Shown: positions 9,456 through 17,865 of the stretch, piece by piece
Position numbering within the stretch: position 1 is the stretch's first letter
Layout of the letters: each line of letters begins with the position of its first letter
Assembly (NCBI GenBank): GCA_020721975.1
Contig: DYLR01000002.1
Location: forward strand, 1 to 41,661
Reading direction: 5' to 3'
DNA length: 41,661 nucleotides
Source of the DNA: Blastopirellula marina
GTDB lineage: Bacteria; Planctomycetota; Phycisphaerae; Sedimentisphaerales; UBA12454
Notes under the pieces: model-generated
Databases searched by the model: none
Told to the model about the DNA's origin: nothing
The model's input: the letters and a program-made list of their open reading frames with translations, nothing else
Made by a program: the position numbers and the translations under genes

Positions 9456-10736
9456 TTATAAATGTTCAGGCTCTGTCAAATCCTTGTATGTTTCCCGTCT
9501 GCGAATAACACGCCACTTGTCGCTTTCGACAAGCACCTCTGCCGCACGAGGACGGGCATTATAATTGCTTGCCATCGAGAAGCCGTAAGCTCCGGCAGTA
9601 AAAATCGATAACAAATCATTCCGTTTTATCGGCGGCAAGGCGCGGTCCTTTGCGAAGAAATCGGCTGTCTCGCAAATCGGTCCGACAACATCTACGGCCT
9701 GCAGGCCCGCCAGCGGAACTGCAAATTGCCTTTTGTTTATTTCAAATTGTTTTTTGACTTTTGCCGGCCAGATAAAATGAAAAGCCTCATAAAGCGGCGG
9801 CCTGATAAGGTCGTTCATACCCGCGTCAACAATCACAAACTGCTTTTCGCCGCCCTGTTTGGTGTATAAGACTTTGGTAAGCAAAATGCCTGCATTTGCA
9901 ATTATGGCCTTGCCCGGTTCAAAAATGATTTTAAGATTTTTATTTTTCAATAGAGGCACAAGACCTTTTGCATAATCCGCCGCCGACGGTACTGTGCCGG
10001 ACTCGTAATCTGCGCCGTATCCGCCGCCCAGGTCGAGCATTTCAATTTTATGGCCTTTTGCCCGAAGCGCGTCGATTAAAGGCAGAATTTTTTCGACGGC
10101 CTCTGTGTAGGGGTCTGTCGTTTTGCCGCCGCTGCCGAGATGTATATGAATTGCGCACAAATCGACGAATCCGTTATTTGAAAAATCGGCAAAAACCTTT
10201 TGTGCCCGCTCGATATCAACACCGAATTTGGTTTCTTTTTTGCCGGTTGTAATATAGCGGTGCGTTTTTGGGTCAACATCGGGATTGACGCGCAAAGCTG
10301 CTTTTGTCCTGATGTTGCACTGTCCGGCCAGGCGTATTATATTTTGCAGTTCCGCCTCGGATTCAATATTGAAGCAGCCGATGCCGGCTTTTAATGCTGC
10401 GATAATTTCGTCGTCGGTTTTGCCTACGCCGGCATAAACCACTTTTTTCATATCATTAGCAGCCTGCTGAACGCGGTGCAGTTCTCCGCCGGATACTATA
10501 TCGAAGCCGCTGCCGAGTTTAGCCATTATTTTTAGTATGTTGATGTTCCCGCAGGCCTTCACGGAATAGCAAATCGTCGCATCAAGTTCGGCAAAGGCAT
10601 TTTGCATTTTCCGAAGATGATCCGTGAAAGTTGCACGGGAATATATATAAACAGGCGTACCGACTTTGGCGGCAATATCCCCGACCGCAACATTTTCGGC
10701 AAACAGAGTTCCGTTTTTGTATGTAAAATAATCCAT
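9456..10736 (-). CDS. lysA: diaminopimelate decarboxylase
   Basis: 'YSVKACGNINILKIMAKLGSGFDIVSGGEL', 'HIHLGSGG', 'LDLGGGYGADY', 'CETADFFAKDR'. Confidence 0.95.
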   Translation of the reverse strand: MDYFTYKNGTLFAENVAVGDIAAKVGTPVYIYSRATFTDHLRKMQNAFAELDATICYSVKACGNINILKIMAKLGSGFDIVSGGELHRVQQAANDMKKVVYAGVGKTDDEIIAALKAGIGCFNIESEAELQNIIRLAGQCNIRTKAALRVNPDVDPKTHRYITTGKKETKFGVDIERAQKVFADFSNNGFVDLCAIHIHLGSGGKTTDPYTEAVEKILPLIDALRAKGHKIEMLDLGGGYGADYESGTVPSAADYAKGLVPLLKNKNLKIIFEPGKAIIANAGILLTKVLYTKQGGEKQFVIVDAGMNDLIRPPLYEAFHFIWPAKVKKQFEINKRQFAVPLAGLQAVDVVGPICETADFFAKDRALPPIKRNDLLSIFTAGAYGFSMASNYNARPRAAEVLVESDKWRVIRRRETYKDLTEPEHL

Positions 10737-10749
10737 AATTTTTAGTTAG

Positions 10750-10770
10750 CCCCGCGATTTATTCGCGGGG
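10750..10770. repeat. 8-bp stem / 5-nt loop hairpin (family member)
   Basis: CCCCGCGA TTTAT TCGCGGGG preceded by GTTAG; lies between lysA and the YggS-family gene. Confidence 0.75.
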
Positions 10771-10789
10771 TATTTGTTGACTATGTTAA

Positions 10790-11518
10790 TCATGAAAAAA
10801 TTGCCGAACCGATACGCAGCATTGTAGCTCCTTCCTCGACGGCAATGGTATAGTCCTGACTCATACCCATACTGATATGTCTGAACTCTTTGCCGACGGC
10901 GCCGCTGATGCGTATTTCTTCAAAAAGCTCCCTGGTTCGCATGAAACACGCCCGCACCAAATCTTTGTTCAGCGTAAGCGGAGCCATCGTCATCAGTCCG
11001 ACAAGCGAAAGGTTCGGCATCGTGGCCAGTTGTTCTGCCATGTGAATCGCCGCTCCTACCGGCACGCCGTATTTTTGCGGCTCTTCGGAGCAGTTCACCT
11101 GTAGCAGTATCTGCGGCTTTGGTTCCGTTCTAATGGAAAATTTGTTAATTTCCTCGGCAAGCCGCAGCGTGTCAACCGAATGAATTATCTGTGAAATTTT
11201 CAAAATATGCCTTACCTTATTCCGTTGCAGATGGCCTATCATGTGCCAGGTGATTTTAGTCAATTCGGGCAGTTCGTTCCTGTTCTGCTGCATCCATTCG
11301 GCTATTTCATCAGAAACGGGCTTTAAATTCTGAAGCCTGTTTTCGCCGAGGTCTGTGACGCCCAGACGAATGACCTCTTTGATTGACTCGGTGGTTGCGG
11401 TTTTGGTGACGACTATTATTTTTATATCGGCGGGATTGCGTCCGATGCGCACGGCAGTTTCTGCAATGTCATTTTTGACTTTTTCAAGTCGTTCCGATAT
11501 TTTGTTTGTAAGCTGCAT
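10790..11518 (-). CDS. YggS family PLP homeostasis protein
   Basis: 'VVTKTATTESIKEVIRLGVTDLGENRLQ', 'WHMIGHLQRNK', 'LSMGMSQDYTIAVEEGATMLRIGSAIF'-type motifs. Confidence 0.93.
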   Translation of the reverse strand: MQLTNKISERLEKVKNDIAETAVRIGRNPADIKIIVVTKTATTESIKEVIRLGVTDLGENRLQNLKPVSDEIAEWMQQNRNELPELTKITWHMIGHLQRNKVRHILKISQIIHSVDTLRLAEEINKFSIRTEPKPQILLQVNCSEEPQKYGVPVGAAIHMAEQLATMPNLSLVGLMTMAPLTLNKDLVRACFMRTRELFEEIRISGAVGKEFRHISMGMSQDYTIAVEEGATMLRIGSAIFS

Positions 11519-11522
11519 ATAA

Positions 11523-12626
11523 TTACGGCAAAAAATGCCTGTTGTTTTTCAATTTTATCGGTAGATATTCATTCACTACAAAATCAAGGCCGTGCTTGGC
11601 AAACGCCTGCTGCTCAACGCGAACGCCCATGCTCAACATCTGGTTGATTGCTTTTTGCCAGTCTTTATGATGTTTTACAAACGGGTCGTTTTTCAGAGCG
11701 TCCCTGGCCCGCTTGATGTCAACATCCTTTAGGGGGTGCGTCGGCAGTTTATAGTCTATTATATCCTGCGGCGTAACGCCAAGAAATTTTGCGACAGGCA
11801 CGCAAAAATACTGATTTAAATGGGCTGCGTTGCCGGAACCCACCTTCAGCGTACGGTAAATATTAAAATAACCGTAAGGGTCGCCGTCAACAAATGCATA
11901 TACCGGCAGTTTCAAATCGTCGCTCAATCTCCTGATAAATCTTCTGCACGCCCTCGTCGGCACGCCGCCCATGCTTATCAGGATACAATTGTTTTTGTCC
12001 CAGTAATCATATTTTACCAGACGCTGAAACATACCTGCCGTTTCGATGGCAAGAATAAATTTCGCATTGCTTTCAAAGCCTAAATTCTCAACTTCAATAG
12101 GTATCGAATATGCGCCGGAGCCGAACTTTGTACAATCGACTTTTAATGTTTTGCCTTTGGCGTCCCTGTCGATAACGATAAGTCTGCCGGCCACATCGCC
12201 GCCTTTTTCCTCAGGGATAAACCTGAGCTGCTCGCGGTTCACCGCAAACATAGCCTCAATATCATCCATAATGGTATCGCTTTCAGGCTGTTCGTCAAAA
12301 CCGGCCTTCCCCCAGTTTTTGGAAATATAATACGCCTCTCGCTTGGTGGCCATATCAGCAGTGTCAATAAGCTCCTTCGATAAGGCCATCATTTTCAGGG
12401 TCTGCGCAAAGGTTTTTACGGTACTTACGGTGAGCGTTCTTTGCTTGTTTTTGCCGAGCATTTCAAAATGCCCAATATTGCCCGTGTATTTGACATTGCT
12501 CAACGCCCGCACAGGCGTAATCATACTGGGCTTTTGACGCTTTAGAATTTTTGTTTGTACATCCCTGGCTGCGTCAATTATCTTCTTTGAAACATTTGAA
12601 ACAGTTGCTTGTCTGCTTTTGGTCAT
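11523..12626 (-). CDS. top6A: DNA topoisomerase VI subunit A (Spo11/Top6A family)
   Basis: 'KREAYYISKNWGKAGFDEQPESDTIMDDIEAMF' (catalytic Tyr in the 5Y-CAP region), Toprim 'ILAIETAGMF' and 'AFVDGDPYGYFNIYRTLKVGS'. Start taken at MTKSRQ. Confidence 0.9.
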   Translation of the reverse strand: MTKSRQATVSNVSKKIIDAARDVQTKILKRQKPSMITPVRALSNVKYTGNIGHFEMLGKNKQRTLTVSTVKTFAQTLKMMALSKELIDTADMATKREAYYISKNWGKAGFDEQPESDTIMDDIEAMFAVNREQLRFIPEEKGGDVAGRLIVIDRDAKGKTLKVDCTKFGSGAYSIPIEVENLGFESNAKFILAIETAGMFQRLVKYDYWDKNNCILISMGGVPTRACRRFIRRLSDDLKLPVYAFVDGDPYGYFNIYRTLKVGSGNAAHLNQYFCVPVAKFLGVTPQDIIDYKLPTHPLKDVDIKRARDALKNDPFVKHHKDWQKAINQMLSMGVRVEQQAFAKHGLDFVVNEYLPIKLKNNRHFLP

Positions 12627-12888
12627 CAAAAACTCCGGACAAAATAAGTACATTAAAGGTTTTTACAAAACCAGCCGATGTAGTTTACGGCAAAATATCG
12701 CCATATTCAAGTGAACCTGCCCAACTTAATGCTGATTTAGGGCAAATATTATTTGACATAAGGCCTTTTTTGTGATTTCATACCGCACAAGGGCAGTTTG
12801 ACCTTGACAAAGCTCTTGAAGAAGTATATGATAGTATTTCTGAAATAATGCCCACGAAAAGCTGTCAAACCACAGCTTATCGAACCTC

Positions 12889-12950
12889 GGCGAGGCAGTG
12901 TCAACAGGTGGTTTCCCCCCCAGCCACGTTTGGCTACCTCGCCATTTTTT
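12889..12950 (+). terminator. large stem-loop followed by a T tract (terminator-like)
   Basis: GGCGAGGCAG (12889-12898) pairs with CTACCTCGCC (12934-12943, one mismatch), then ATTTTTTT; an inner AGCCA/TGGCT hairpin is present. Confidence 0.45.
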
Positions 12951-13010
12951 TGTACTTACCAATACACCGGATATAGTGAATCCGCTAAATCCTGCTAATA
13001 GGAGAGATTT

Positions 13011-13421
13011 TTATTGTTCTGTGATTCTTACTATAACACTGCGGCTTCGTGGGCCGTCAAATTCACACAAATATATTCCCTGCCAGGTGCCGAGAATCAG
13101 CCGACCGTCTTTAATCAGTACTGTTTTGCTGCAGCCGACCAGCGAGCTTTTGACGTGTGCGTCGCTGTTGCCTTCGCTGTGCCGGTAGCCTGTTCTGTGG
13201 TGTGGGATAAGCTGTTCGAGCGTTAATAATATATCGTGCGTAACGGAAGGGTCTGCATTTTCGTTAATCGTAACAGCCGCGGTAGTGTGCGGGCAATAGA
13301 TTGTAACAGTGCCTTGTTTTGTATTCGATTTGTTAAGAACCTGCTGCACCTGGTCGGTAATATCAATCATTTCACAGCGTTTGGTTGTATTGATTTTGAT
13401 AATTTCATCAAAGATTTTCAT
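13011..13421 (-). CDS. YjbQ/UPF0047 family protein, copy 2
   Basis: 'VTIYCPHTTAAVTINENADPSVTHDILLTLEQL...YRHSEGNSDAHVKSSLVGCSKTVLIKDGRLILGTWQGIYLCEFDGPRSR'. Confidence 0.93.
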   Translation of the reverse strand: MKIFDEIIKINTTKRCEMIDITDQVQQVLNKSNTKQGTVTIYCPHTTAAVTINENADPSVTHDILLTLEQLIPHHRTGYRHSEGNSDAHVKSSLVGCSKTVLIKDGRLILGTWQGIYLCEFDGPRSRSVIVRITEQ

Positions 13422-13911
13422 TTTTCTTTCCTGAAGTTTTTACCTGTTTTAATGCTGCCAATTGTATTAAATCCTGTCTATCCTGTGGCCGATTGAGCGA
13501 TTTTTTAGATTTGATCAGGGCATCAAGACTTAGCACTCGATAGGTTTTGTGGCCGATTTTTATATTTATTGAATTTTCAACGACCTTGTCAAATTTGCCC
13601 AGACCTTCTACTACACCAAGACAATCAAGCTGGCCGATGTCGGTATCGAGATAAAGATTCTTTAATTTTCCAACATTTTGTTCATTTAATACGAGCGCCA
13701 GCCGTTTTGGGGTCATTCTGTGAACAGGGTGAATATCCCGGATTGCCATGAATAATTTCATCAGATTCTCGGATGTGAATTTGCAGCAGATGTCGATATC
13801 CTGCGTTATTCTGGTTGTCCCGTGAAATGTGCCGGCCAGGCCTCCAATGATAACAAATTCCACTCCGGCGTCATGCAGCCGGTCGATAAGATTTAAAAAC
13901 TCATCCTTCAT
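13408..13911 (-). CDS. nucleotidyltransferase-fold protein (MNT/AbiEii-like)
   Basis: 'FVIIGGLAGTFHGTTRITQDIDICC' GG..T.DID motif. Confidence 0.75.
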   Translation of the reverse strand: MKDEFLNLIDRLHDAGVEFVIIGGLAGTFHGTTRITQDIDICCKFTSENLMKLFMAIRDIHPVHRMTPKRLALVLNEQNVGKLKNLYLDTDIGQLDCLGVVEGLGKFDKVVENSINIKIGHKTYRVLSLDALIKSKKSLNRPQDRQDLIQLAALKQVKTSGKKNENL

Positions 13912-14090
13912 TGTTTTACCGCGGCTTTATGAAATTTCCGAAAAGTATTTAATGCTATTTGGTGTCTTCTAATACGCTCTGCCGGAGTGCGTTTGAGATT
14001 ATCGAGAAGCATATAGACATCTACGCCCTCTTTGCGGGCCTTTTTGAGTGCAGGATACTTTGCTATCAGCTTTTCATATTCCGGAATCAT
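13908..14090 (-). CDS. small protein paired with the downstream nucleotidyltransferase gene
   Basis: 60 aa, 4-bp ATGA overlap with the NTase ORF. Confidence 0.6.
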   Translation of the reverse strand: MIPEYEKLIAKYPALKKARKEGVDVYMLLDNLKRTPAERIRRHQIALNTFRKFHKAAVKQ

Positions 14091-14102
14091 AATTGAAATA
14101 TA

Positions 14103-15875
14103 TTACATTTGCTCTACAACATCAATGCCGAGCAGCTCATTCAGGCCGTGTTTGATAGTCTGTGCAGTCAGTTCACAAAGCAGCAGCCGGGTCGGCCGGC
14201 TTGCCGCATCTGCGTCCAACACCGGACAGGCGTTATAAAATCCGCTGAACTTTTGAGCCAGCTCATAAAGATACTGCGTCAGAAAATTCGGGCGATAATC
14301 TCTTGTGGCCGCTTCGACGGCCTCGCCGTAGCGAACAATGTGTTTTGCCAGATCGAGTTCCTCGGCTGTTGTAAAGTTCAGTTTTGCAGCCCGTTTGATT
14401 TCGCCGTCAACGTCAATATTTTTTTCTTCCGCCTTGCGGTGAATAGACTTTACGCGGGCATAAGCATATTGCATATACACAGCGGTATTGCCATCCATTG
14501 CCAGCATTCTGTCAAAGCTGAAAACGTAATCGCTTGTGCGATTGTTCGAGAAATCAGCGTATTTGACCGCGCCTATGCCTACGGCATTAGCAATTTGACG
14601 TTTTTGTTCTTTGTCTAATGCAGGGTTTTTCTGTTCGACGATTTTTCCTGCACGGCTGACGGCCTCGTCGAGCAGTTCCTGCAATTTTACGTTTTCCCCG
14701 CTGCGGGTTTTGAACGGCCTGCCGTCATCGCCCAGCACCGAGCCGAAAGTTACATGGACAAGCTCAATATTTTCATTTACCCACCCGGCTTGTTTTGCCA
14801 CAGCAAAAAGCATCTGGAAATGCAACTGCTGCCTTGCATCGGTAACGTAAATTATTTTGTTTGCGTGCAGTTGGTTTATTCTAAATCGCAATGCTGCCAG
14901 GTCTGTCGTTGCGTATAAATACGCCCCGTCGGACTTTTGAATTATAAACGGCAGGGGCTGTCCTTCTTTTGTTTTGAATCCTTCCGGGAAAATACAAATC
15001 GCGCCGTCGGATTCCTTTGCAAGCCCGGCCTTTTTCAAATCTCCCACAACCCCTGGCAGCATATCTTTATAGAAACTTTCGCCGCGTTCGTTTTCCTTGT
15101 GGAGGTTTACGCCAAGTCGGTTATAAATCGGCTGATAATTTTTTCGAGATTCATCAACAATATGTTTCCATATATTCAAAGTTTCGCTGTTGCCGTCATG
15201 CAGTTTAACAACTTGTTGTCTGCTGAGTTTTTCAAAGGATTCGTCGGCATCACATTTGGCCTTAGCATTTTTATAAAATTGCTCAAGGTCGGATATATGT
15301 ATTGAGTTCTGAATTCTGAGTTCTGAATTCTGAGTTCTGAATTCTAAATTAAGATATGCAACAAGCATTCCGAACTGTGTTCCCCAGTCGCCGATATGAT
15401 TTTGCCGGATTACATTATGTCCTGCGAATTCAAGCATTCTGCAAATGCAGTCGCCGATGATGGTGCTGCGAAGATGGCCGACGTGCATTTCCTTTGCTAT
15501 GTTCGGGCCGGAAAAATCAACGACAACAGTTTTACTTTGCTGTTCTTTGTCAATGCCGAGTCGTTCAGGGTCAGAGTTGATTTGCAGCAGGGCGGCTGAA
15601 ATGTATTCCGGTTTTAGTCGCAGATTTATAAAGCCCGGGCCGGCAATTTCCGGCTTTTCGCATATATCGCTTATATTGAGCTTTTCGACGATTTGCTCGG
15701 CGATTTTGCGGGGATTGCTTTTAAGTTTCTTTGCAAGAACCATTGCGGCGTTGGCCTGATAATCTCCAAACTTTGCATCCGTTGCAACGGTTACCATTGC
15801 CGGAGAATCTTCACCGCTGACAGTCTTTATCGCCTGGCAAATCTGCTGGTCTATTATATCAATTACTGGTTTCAT
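14103..15875 (-). CDS. argS: arginyl-tRNA synthetase
   Basis: 'VVDFSGPNIAKEMHVGHLRSTIIGD', 'NHIGDWGTQFGMLVAYL', C-term 'ELLGIDVVEQM'. Confidence 0.96.
   Translation of the reverse strand: MKPVIDIIDQQICQAIKTVSGEDSPAMVTVATDAKFGDYQANAAMVLAKKLKSNPRKIAEQIVEKLNISDICEKPEIAGPGFINLRLKPEYISAALLQINSDPERLGIDKEQQSKTVVVDFSGPNIAKEMHVGHLRSTIIGDCICRMLEFAGHNVIRQNHIGDWGTQFGMLVAYLNLEFRTQNSELRIQNSIHISDLEQFYKNAKAKCDADESFEKLSRQQVVKLHDGNSETLNIWKHIVDESRKNYQPIYNRLGVNLHKENERGESFYKDMLPGVVGDLKKAGLAKESDGAICIFPEGFKTKEGQPLPFIIQKSDGAYLYATTDLAALRFRINQLHANKIIYVTDARQQLHFQMLFAVAKQAGWVNENIELVHVTFGSVLGDDGRPFKTRSGENVKLQELLDEAVSRAGKIVEQKNPALDKEQKRQIANAVGIGAVKYADFSNNRTSDYVFSFDRMLAMDGNTAVYMQYAYARVKSIHRKAEEKNIDVDGEIKRAAKLNFTTAEELDLAKHIVRYGEAVEAATRDYRPNFLTQYLYELAQKFSGFYNACPVLDADAASRPTRLLLCELTAQTIKHGLNELLGIDVVEQM
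15304..15345. repeat. three perfect 14-bp units GAGTTCTGAATTCT (six heptamers) inside argS
   Basis: Read directly; 42 nt, preserves the argS frame. Confidence 0.97.
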
Positions 15876-15901
15876 TCTTTGCCGCAGAGATTTTAATTTT
15901 T

Positions 15902-15960
15902 AGCCACAGAGACCGTAGTACAGAGAAAAGATTTCAATGGCTGCGAACTAACACGAATTT
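15902..15960. repeat. dispersed 'CCACAGAGA..ATGGCT' repeat, copy 1
   Basis: Resembles 16451-16496 in the same orientation. Confidence 0.45.
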
Positions 15961-15966
15961 TAAATC

Positions 15967-16170
15967 CTATGCTATTTTTTCCATCTGCTGATAGGTAAGT
16001 TCAGCAATGTTAGCCTTCAATTTTGCATGTTCAATTGTCATACCGACCAGATTTCCATCTTTATCAAGGTCGATATAAATATTTTCATTAATTTCTCTTG
16101 TTTCCGTTATTTTGTTGTTTGAAAACTCAAACAAGGCGGTATCAGTGTCGTGAAAGTATTTTATCTTCAT
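15967..16170 (-). CDS. DUF2283 family small protein (putative antitoxin)
   Basis: 67 aa 'MKIKYFHDTDTALFEFSNNKITETREINENIYIDLDKDGNLVGMTIEHA'. Confidence 0.8.
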   Translation of the reverse strand: MKIKYFHDTDTALFEFSNNKITETREINENIYIDLDKDGNLVGMTIEHAKLKANIAELTYQQMEKIA

Positions 16171-16180
16171 ATTTTATCTC

Positions 16181-16417
16181 CTACAATTTGAAGTCTCTGT
16201 CGAAAAACGCATTATGTACTGTTTGGCCGTCTTCTAATAATATGACTCGCAAATATCGTCCGGCTTCCTTGATCATTGCCCATTTTCTTACTCTGCTGTC
16301 GTTTTGGATTTCGACCTTTTCCGGGTGTATTATTGTCTGCTCAATCCATTCATCCTTAATACAGGCTCGGTCTGGCCGCAGCCTCGTGTATTCAAAATAA
16401 GCGGTAACCTTTCGCAT
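16181..16417 (-). CDS. DUF4258-like small protein (putative toxin)
   Basis: 78 aa 'DEWIEQTIIHPEKVEIQNDSRVRKWAMIKEAGRYLRVILLEDGQTVHNAFFDR'; directly upstream of the DUF2283 gene. Confidence 0.65.
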   Translation of the reverse strand: MRKVTAYFEYTRLRPDRACIKDEWIEQTIIHPEKVEIQNDSRVRKWAMIKEAGRYLRVILLEDGQTVHNAFFDRDFKL

Positions 16418-16450
16418 TCAAGTCCCTTTTCTGCAAAGATGTTTCTATTA

Positions 16451-16496
16451 TAACCACAGAGAAGAAATTCTAATGGCTATGAATATAAACAAATAG
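16451..16496. repeat. dispersed 'CCACAGAGA..ATGGCT' repeat, copy 2
   Basis: See 15902-15960. Confidence 0.45.
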
Positions 16497-16596
16497 TCCT
16501 TAAGTCTGCTTTATTTTTTATTTTCGCTGTTTTTAATAAGTTCAGCAATGTTATATCCGTTTATTATCAATCCGACAATGTTGCAATCATCAATCA

Positions 16597-16995
16597 TTAT
16601 TCATCGATTTCGACTTTTTCCGCGTCGCCCCAGAGCAGTTCAAGGTCGTAATATTCGCGGTATTCTGCGTCAAATATATGTATCACAACGTCAACATAGT
16701 CCAGCAGCGCCCAGTGTGCAGTTTCGAGGCCGGCCTTGCCGAAAATATGCTGCTTCTTGGCTTTTGCAAATTTCATAATCTCATCACAGACGGTATGAAT
16801 CTGTCGTTTGCTTGTGCCTGTGGCTATGACAAAGAAGTCTGCCGCGGGGCTTTTGCCCCGCAAATCAAGAATAACAATATCGTTACAATTCTTATCGCGA
16901 GCAATTTTTGCGGCGTCAATCGCAAATTTTTTGCCTTTATCATTGAGTTTTTTCGCTGGTTTTTTAGTTTTCCGTACCGTTTTTGCTTTTGCCAA
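16597..16995 (-). CDS. rsfS: ribosome silencing factor RsfS
   Basis: 'NDIVILDLRGKSPAADFFVIATGTSKRQIHTVCDEI...WALLDYVDVVIHIFDAEYREYYDLELLWGDA'. TTG at 16995 preferred because the longer ORF runs through a terminator-like hairpin. Confidence 0.9.
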   Translation of the reverse strand: MAKAKTVRKTKKPAKKLNDKGKKFAIDAAKIARDKNCNDIVILDLRGKSPAADFFVIATGTSKRQIHTVCDEIMKFAKAKKQHIFGKAGLETAHWALLDYVDVVIHIFDAEYREYYDLELLWGDAEKVEIDE

Positions 16996-17016
16996 TTTTG
17001 ATATTCCTGTAAAAAC

Positions 17017-17048
17017 AAAGGGGCAGCCATATCTGGCCGCCCCTTTTA
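17017..17048. terminator. rho-independent terminator-like hairpin
   Basis: AAAGGGGCaGCCA tatc TGGCcGCCCCTTT, T-rich on both strands; downstream of the HicB-like gene on the minus strand. Confidence 0.7.
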
Positions 17049-17088
17049 TTCTAACCGCAAAAGACCCGCAGGTCAATATTGCTTACTT

Positions 17089-17553
17089 TTAAGCTGTGGT
17101 CTTTATATTTGGATTGGAGAAAATCCGGTTTAATGCGATATTGCGGATAAAATCGGATATTCCCTTAAAGCCCATACTACTTGCGGCATCGGCAAGGAGC
17201 ATTTTTTCCTCGCTTGTTATACGTACATTGATTTGTTCGGTACGTATTCTGCTTGAAGCCGGAACAGGGGGCTTTTGGCCGACTTCGAGCATTGTAGCCA
17301 CAGCGACCGTAAGAGCTTTTTCGATAGCCTTGTAGCATTCATCGGGTGTCTTGCCATCAGCAAAAACTGTTGGCAGTTCCACGCTGTTGGCGACAAAGCC
17401 AAGATTTTCATTCTTATCCATGATTATACGATAAGAACCTGCAATCTTTTGGGCCTTGTGCAAAATATTCTCTGCAAAAGGCGCATTGAGCTTTTTAGTC
17501 GGTTTCGCCGCGTTCTTCGAGGAATGTTTTGAATTTTTCAACATATTCCACAC
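17089..17553 (-). CDS. HicB-like antitoxin with C-terminal ribbon-helix-helix-like region
   Basis: 'SYRIIMDKNENLGFVANSVELPTVFADGKTPDECYKAIEKALTVAVATMLEVGQKPPVP' HicB fold; C-term 'RTEQINVRITSEEKMLLADAASSMGFKGISDFIRNIAL'. Confidence 0.8.
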   Translation of the reverse strand: MWNMLKNSKHSSKNAAKPTKKLNAPFAENILHKAQKIAGSYRIIMDKNENLGFVANSVELPTVFADGKTPDECYKAIEKALTVAVATMLEVGQKPPVPASSRIRTEQINVRITSEEKMLLADAASSMGFKGISDFIRNIALNRIFSNPNIKTTA

Positions 17554-17698
17554 TCACCTTTCTGTTATGTACCGGAATCAGCCACGGAAGCTCATCGTCC
17601 TTTACAAAGACCCGGTACTCCTCATAGATTTTTTTCAGCTTCCATCCATGTGTCTCGAAAAGATTTAGGACTATCGAGAAATCAATTTCATTTTCCAT
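17495..17698 (-). CDS. HicA-like small protein (divergent)
   Basis: 67 aa 'VLNLFETHGWKLKKIYEEYRVFVKDDELPWLIPVHNRKVSVEYVEKFKTFLEERG', upstream of and overlapping the HicB-like ORF. Confidence 0.6.
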   Translation of the reverse strand: MENEIDFSIVLNLFETHGWKLKKIYEEYRVFVKDDELPWLIPVHNRKVSVEYVEKFKTFLEERGETD

Positions 17699-17804
17699 TA
17701 TTAAATCCTTTTAATCGACAAGGGGTGACTCCAAACCCGTCGATATATCTTGTTTTAGTATATCCTACGCTATACATTTGTCAAGTATTTTAATAAATTT
17801 TCCC

Positions 17805-17840
17805 ATAAAAAAAAGATGGGTCATTTTCAGACCCATCTTA
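17805..17840 (-). terminator. rho-independent terminator for hppA
   Basis: AAGATGGGT cattttcag ACCCATCTT, with the U-tract on the minus strand from aaaaaaaa at about 17807. Confidence 0.85.
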
Positions 17841-17865
17841 AATTGTCGTAAGTGCTTGTTATTGC

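Noticed and set aside
12726-12962. 78-aa minus ORF upstream of top6A as a candidate Top6B remnant or partner
   Set aside because: No GHKL motifs; the sequence spans hairpins and a homopolymer tract, so probably non-coding.
16850-16867. GCGGGGCttttGCCCCGC hairpin
   Set aside because: Lies inside the rsfS coding region and does not have the 8+5+8 geometry of the repeat family.
16996-17076. N-terminal extension of rsfS in the ORF track
   Set aside because: It translates a terminator-like hairpin; the TTG at 16995 with an upstream AGGA is a better start.
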